From positions 1-6,274 of the forward strand of contig CAMCBE010000125.1 of NCBI GenBank assembly GCA_945872805.1: 6,274 nt of DNA, written 5' to 3'. The notes under the pieces are model-generated. The model worked only from the letters and a program-made list of their open reading frames with translations, was not told where the DNA came from and ran no database searches. Shown piece after piece: positions 5,472-6,274 of this stretch. Numbering within the stretch: position 1 is the first letter of the stretch; every line of letters starts with the position of its first letter. The DNA is from Chitinophaga pinensis (GTDB taxonomy: Bacteria > Bacteroidota > Bacteroidia > Chitinophagales > Chitinophagaceae). The translations under genes were made by a program, and so were the position numbers.

Positions 5472-6274
5472 TTAGTTGTTTGTCTCTGAAGGCAATGGCG
5501 CTATTTTTTTCTTTCGTTCAAATAGTCTGTCGAATTCTGTTCTAAAGGAAATATTTCCTCCTGTTCTATCGCGCTTTCCTGAGGTGGAGAGTAGATCAAA
5601 ATTACTTCTATAGAAAAAGGAGGTTCTAAACTTTCCATCGGGTGTAATTTTATATTCTACATTAACATCGGGTAGAAATAAAAATGATTGTGTGTTTCCC
5701 GCAAAAGTAGTTCCACCAACAGACGAGAAATTAAAATCACTTCCAAAGGAGATAATAAGTTTGTCGTTTACCAATGATTTAATGAATTGGAGACTGACAT
5801 TCTCTCTGAAATTATTTGGATTATTTGAGGTTCCAGTATTGGTTCCATCCGCAGTCATTAACGTCCTGGAGTAGTTTAAGTTTACATCAACAGCGGCACC
5901 AAGTACTTTAGAGAAAAAGTTTTGTATACTGCTTGAAAGTATTCCATTGATTACTCCTGATATAGTTGTGTTTATCAATTCACTATTTAAGTCACTCGCC
6001 ACAACAGCCGCTTGAGGAGCAAAACTTTTGAACACGATGAGATACGTGGCTTGCTTACTTACTTCAAGGGCATCTCGATTGATCGTTTTAATTTTACTAT
6101 CAACGGTAGTATTGTTTCTTACAGAACTACCTTGAGGTATTACAATTTGAAAGGTTGGGTTTGGTCTATTGAGTGTTCCGGTTAGGTTACATCGAACCTC
6201 TACGTCACTTATTTCTCTGAGTACATCCGAACTTACACCTGATATGGTGGAGTTACTTGGATCGGTGAACAAGG
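5472..6274 (-). CDS. tamB: TamB-like translocation/assembly module protein, C-terminal part (start outside window)
   Basis: TamB-type proteins (DUF490 C-terminal domain) span the periplasm from the inner membrane and serve outer-membrane biogenesis, by aiding assembly of outer-membrane proteins or by moving phospholipids. The window holds the last 267 or so codons, ending in TAA at 5472-5474. Numbering from the TTG codon at 6270-6272, the end reads DVNVEYKITPDGKFRTSFFYRS in its core (about 202-223), then NFDLLS, GKRDRTGGNISFRTEFDRL (232-250) and a basic tail ERKKK. This is the signature C-terminal strand pattern of Bacteroidota TamB homologues. Upstream are beta-rich segments with alternating hydrophobic residues (DVEVRCNLTGTLNRPNPTF), plus a SSIQNFFSKVLG stretch that is usual before the terminal barrel-like part. 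The frame stays open to the right edge. The only start-like codon there is that TTG, surely an internal leucine, because full proteins in this family exceed 1000 residues. It converges on ribBA, 11 bp apart. Confidence 0.85.
   Translation of the reverse strand, partial: LFTDPSNSTISGVSSDVLREISDVEVRCNLTGTLNRPNPTFQIVIPQGSSVRNNTTVDSKIKTINRDALEVSKQATYLIVFKSFAPQAAVVASDLNSELINTTISGVINGILSSSIQNFFSKVLGAAVDVNLNYSRTLMTADGTNTGTSNNPNNFRENVSLQFIKSLVNDKLIISFGSDFNFSSVGGTTFAGNTQSFLFLPDVNVEYKITPDGKFRTSFFYRSNFDLLSTSGKRDRTGGNISFRTEFDRLFERKKKIAPLPSETNN

Noticed and set aside
6270..6272. Start codon of the rightmost minus-strand gene at a TTG near the window edge.
   Set aside because: TamB-type proteins are much longer and the frame is open to the edge, so this TTG is almost certainly an internal leucine codon.

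Overview
The window looks like an ordinary chromosomal stretch from an AT-rich member of the Bacteroidota, most likely a Cytophagales-type bacterium. Several independent signs point there: a secreted metalloprotease with a C-terminal type IX secretion sorting domain (YPNP motif, APGMY motif), a NagB whose reading frame runs past the normal end of the enzyme into the linker typical of the Bacteroidota NagB/PIG-L fusion, a short TruB without the C-terminal PUA domain, a TamB-type C-terminus with the sequence style of this phylum, and starts that mostly lack Shine-Dalgarno sequences. The phylum call is firm; the order and genus are inference.

Layout. Positions 1-919 (minus) hold the N-terminal 306 residues of a glucosamine-6-phosphate deaminase that continues past the left edge. 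Positions 920-1103 are an intergenic gap packed with short repeats: ATAGGCA heptads in two blocks and a 13-bp direct repeat that abuts the next stop codon. Positions 1104-1949 (minus) encode a lipoprotein glutaminyl-peptide cyclotransferase. A 232-bp divergent gap follows, then a plus-strand M43 (pappalysin-type) metalloprotease at 2182-3378, truB at 3441-4163, and the bifunctional riboflavin gene ribBA at 4234-5460. The right end (5472-6274, minus) is the C-terminal part of a TamB-like envelope protein whose start lies outside the window; it converges on ribBA with only 11 bp between the stop codons.

How the genes relate. Most are unrelated housekeeping functions: amino-sugar catabolism, tRNA pseudouridylation, riboflavin synthesis and envelope biogenesis. 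The most suggestive pairing is the divergent glutaminyl cyclase and secreted protease. The protease signal peptide appears to end in LQA before Gln20, so the exported protein would begin with Gln, the substrate of the cyclase next door. This fits the Bacteroidetes 'Q-rule', in which signal peptidase I substrates tend to expose an N-terminal Gln that becomes pyroglutamate. truB and ribBA lie in tandem 70 bp apart and might be co-transcribed. I see no RNA gene, CRISPR array, transposon or clearly new multi-gene system.
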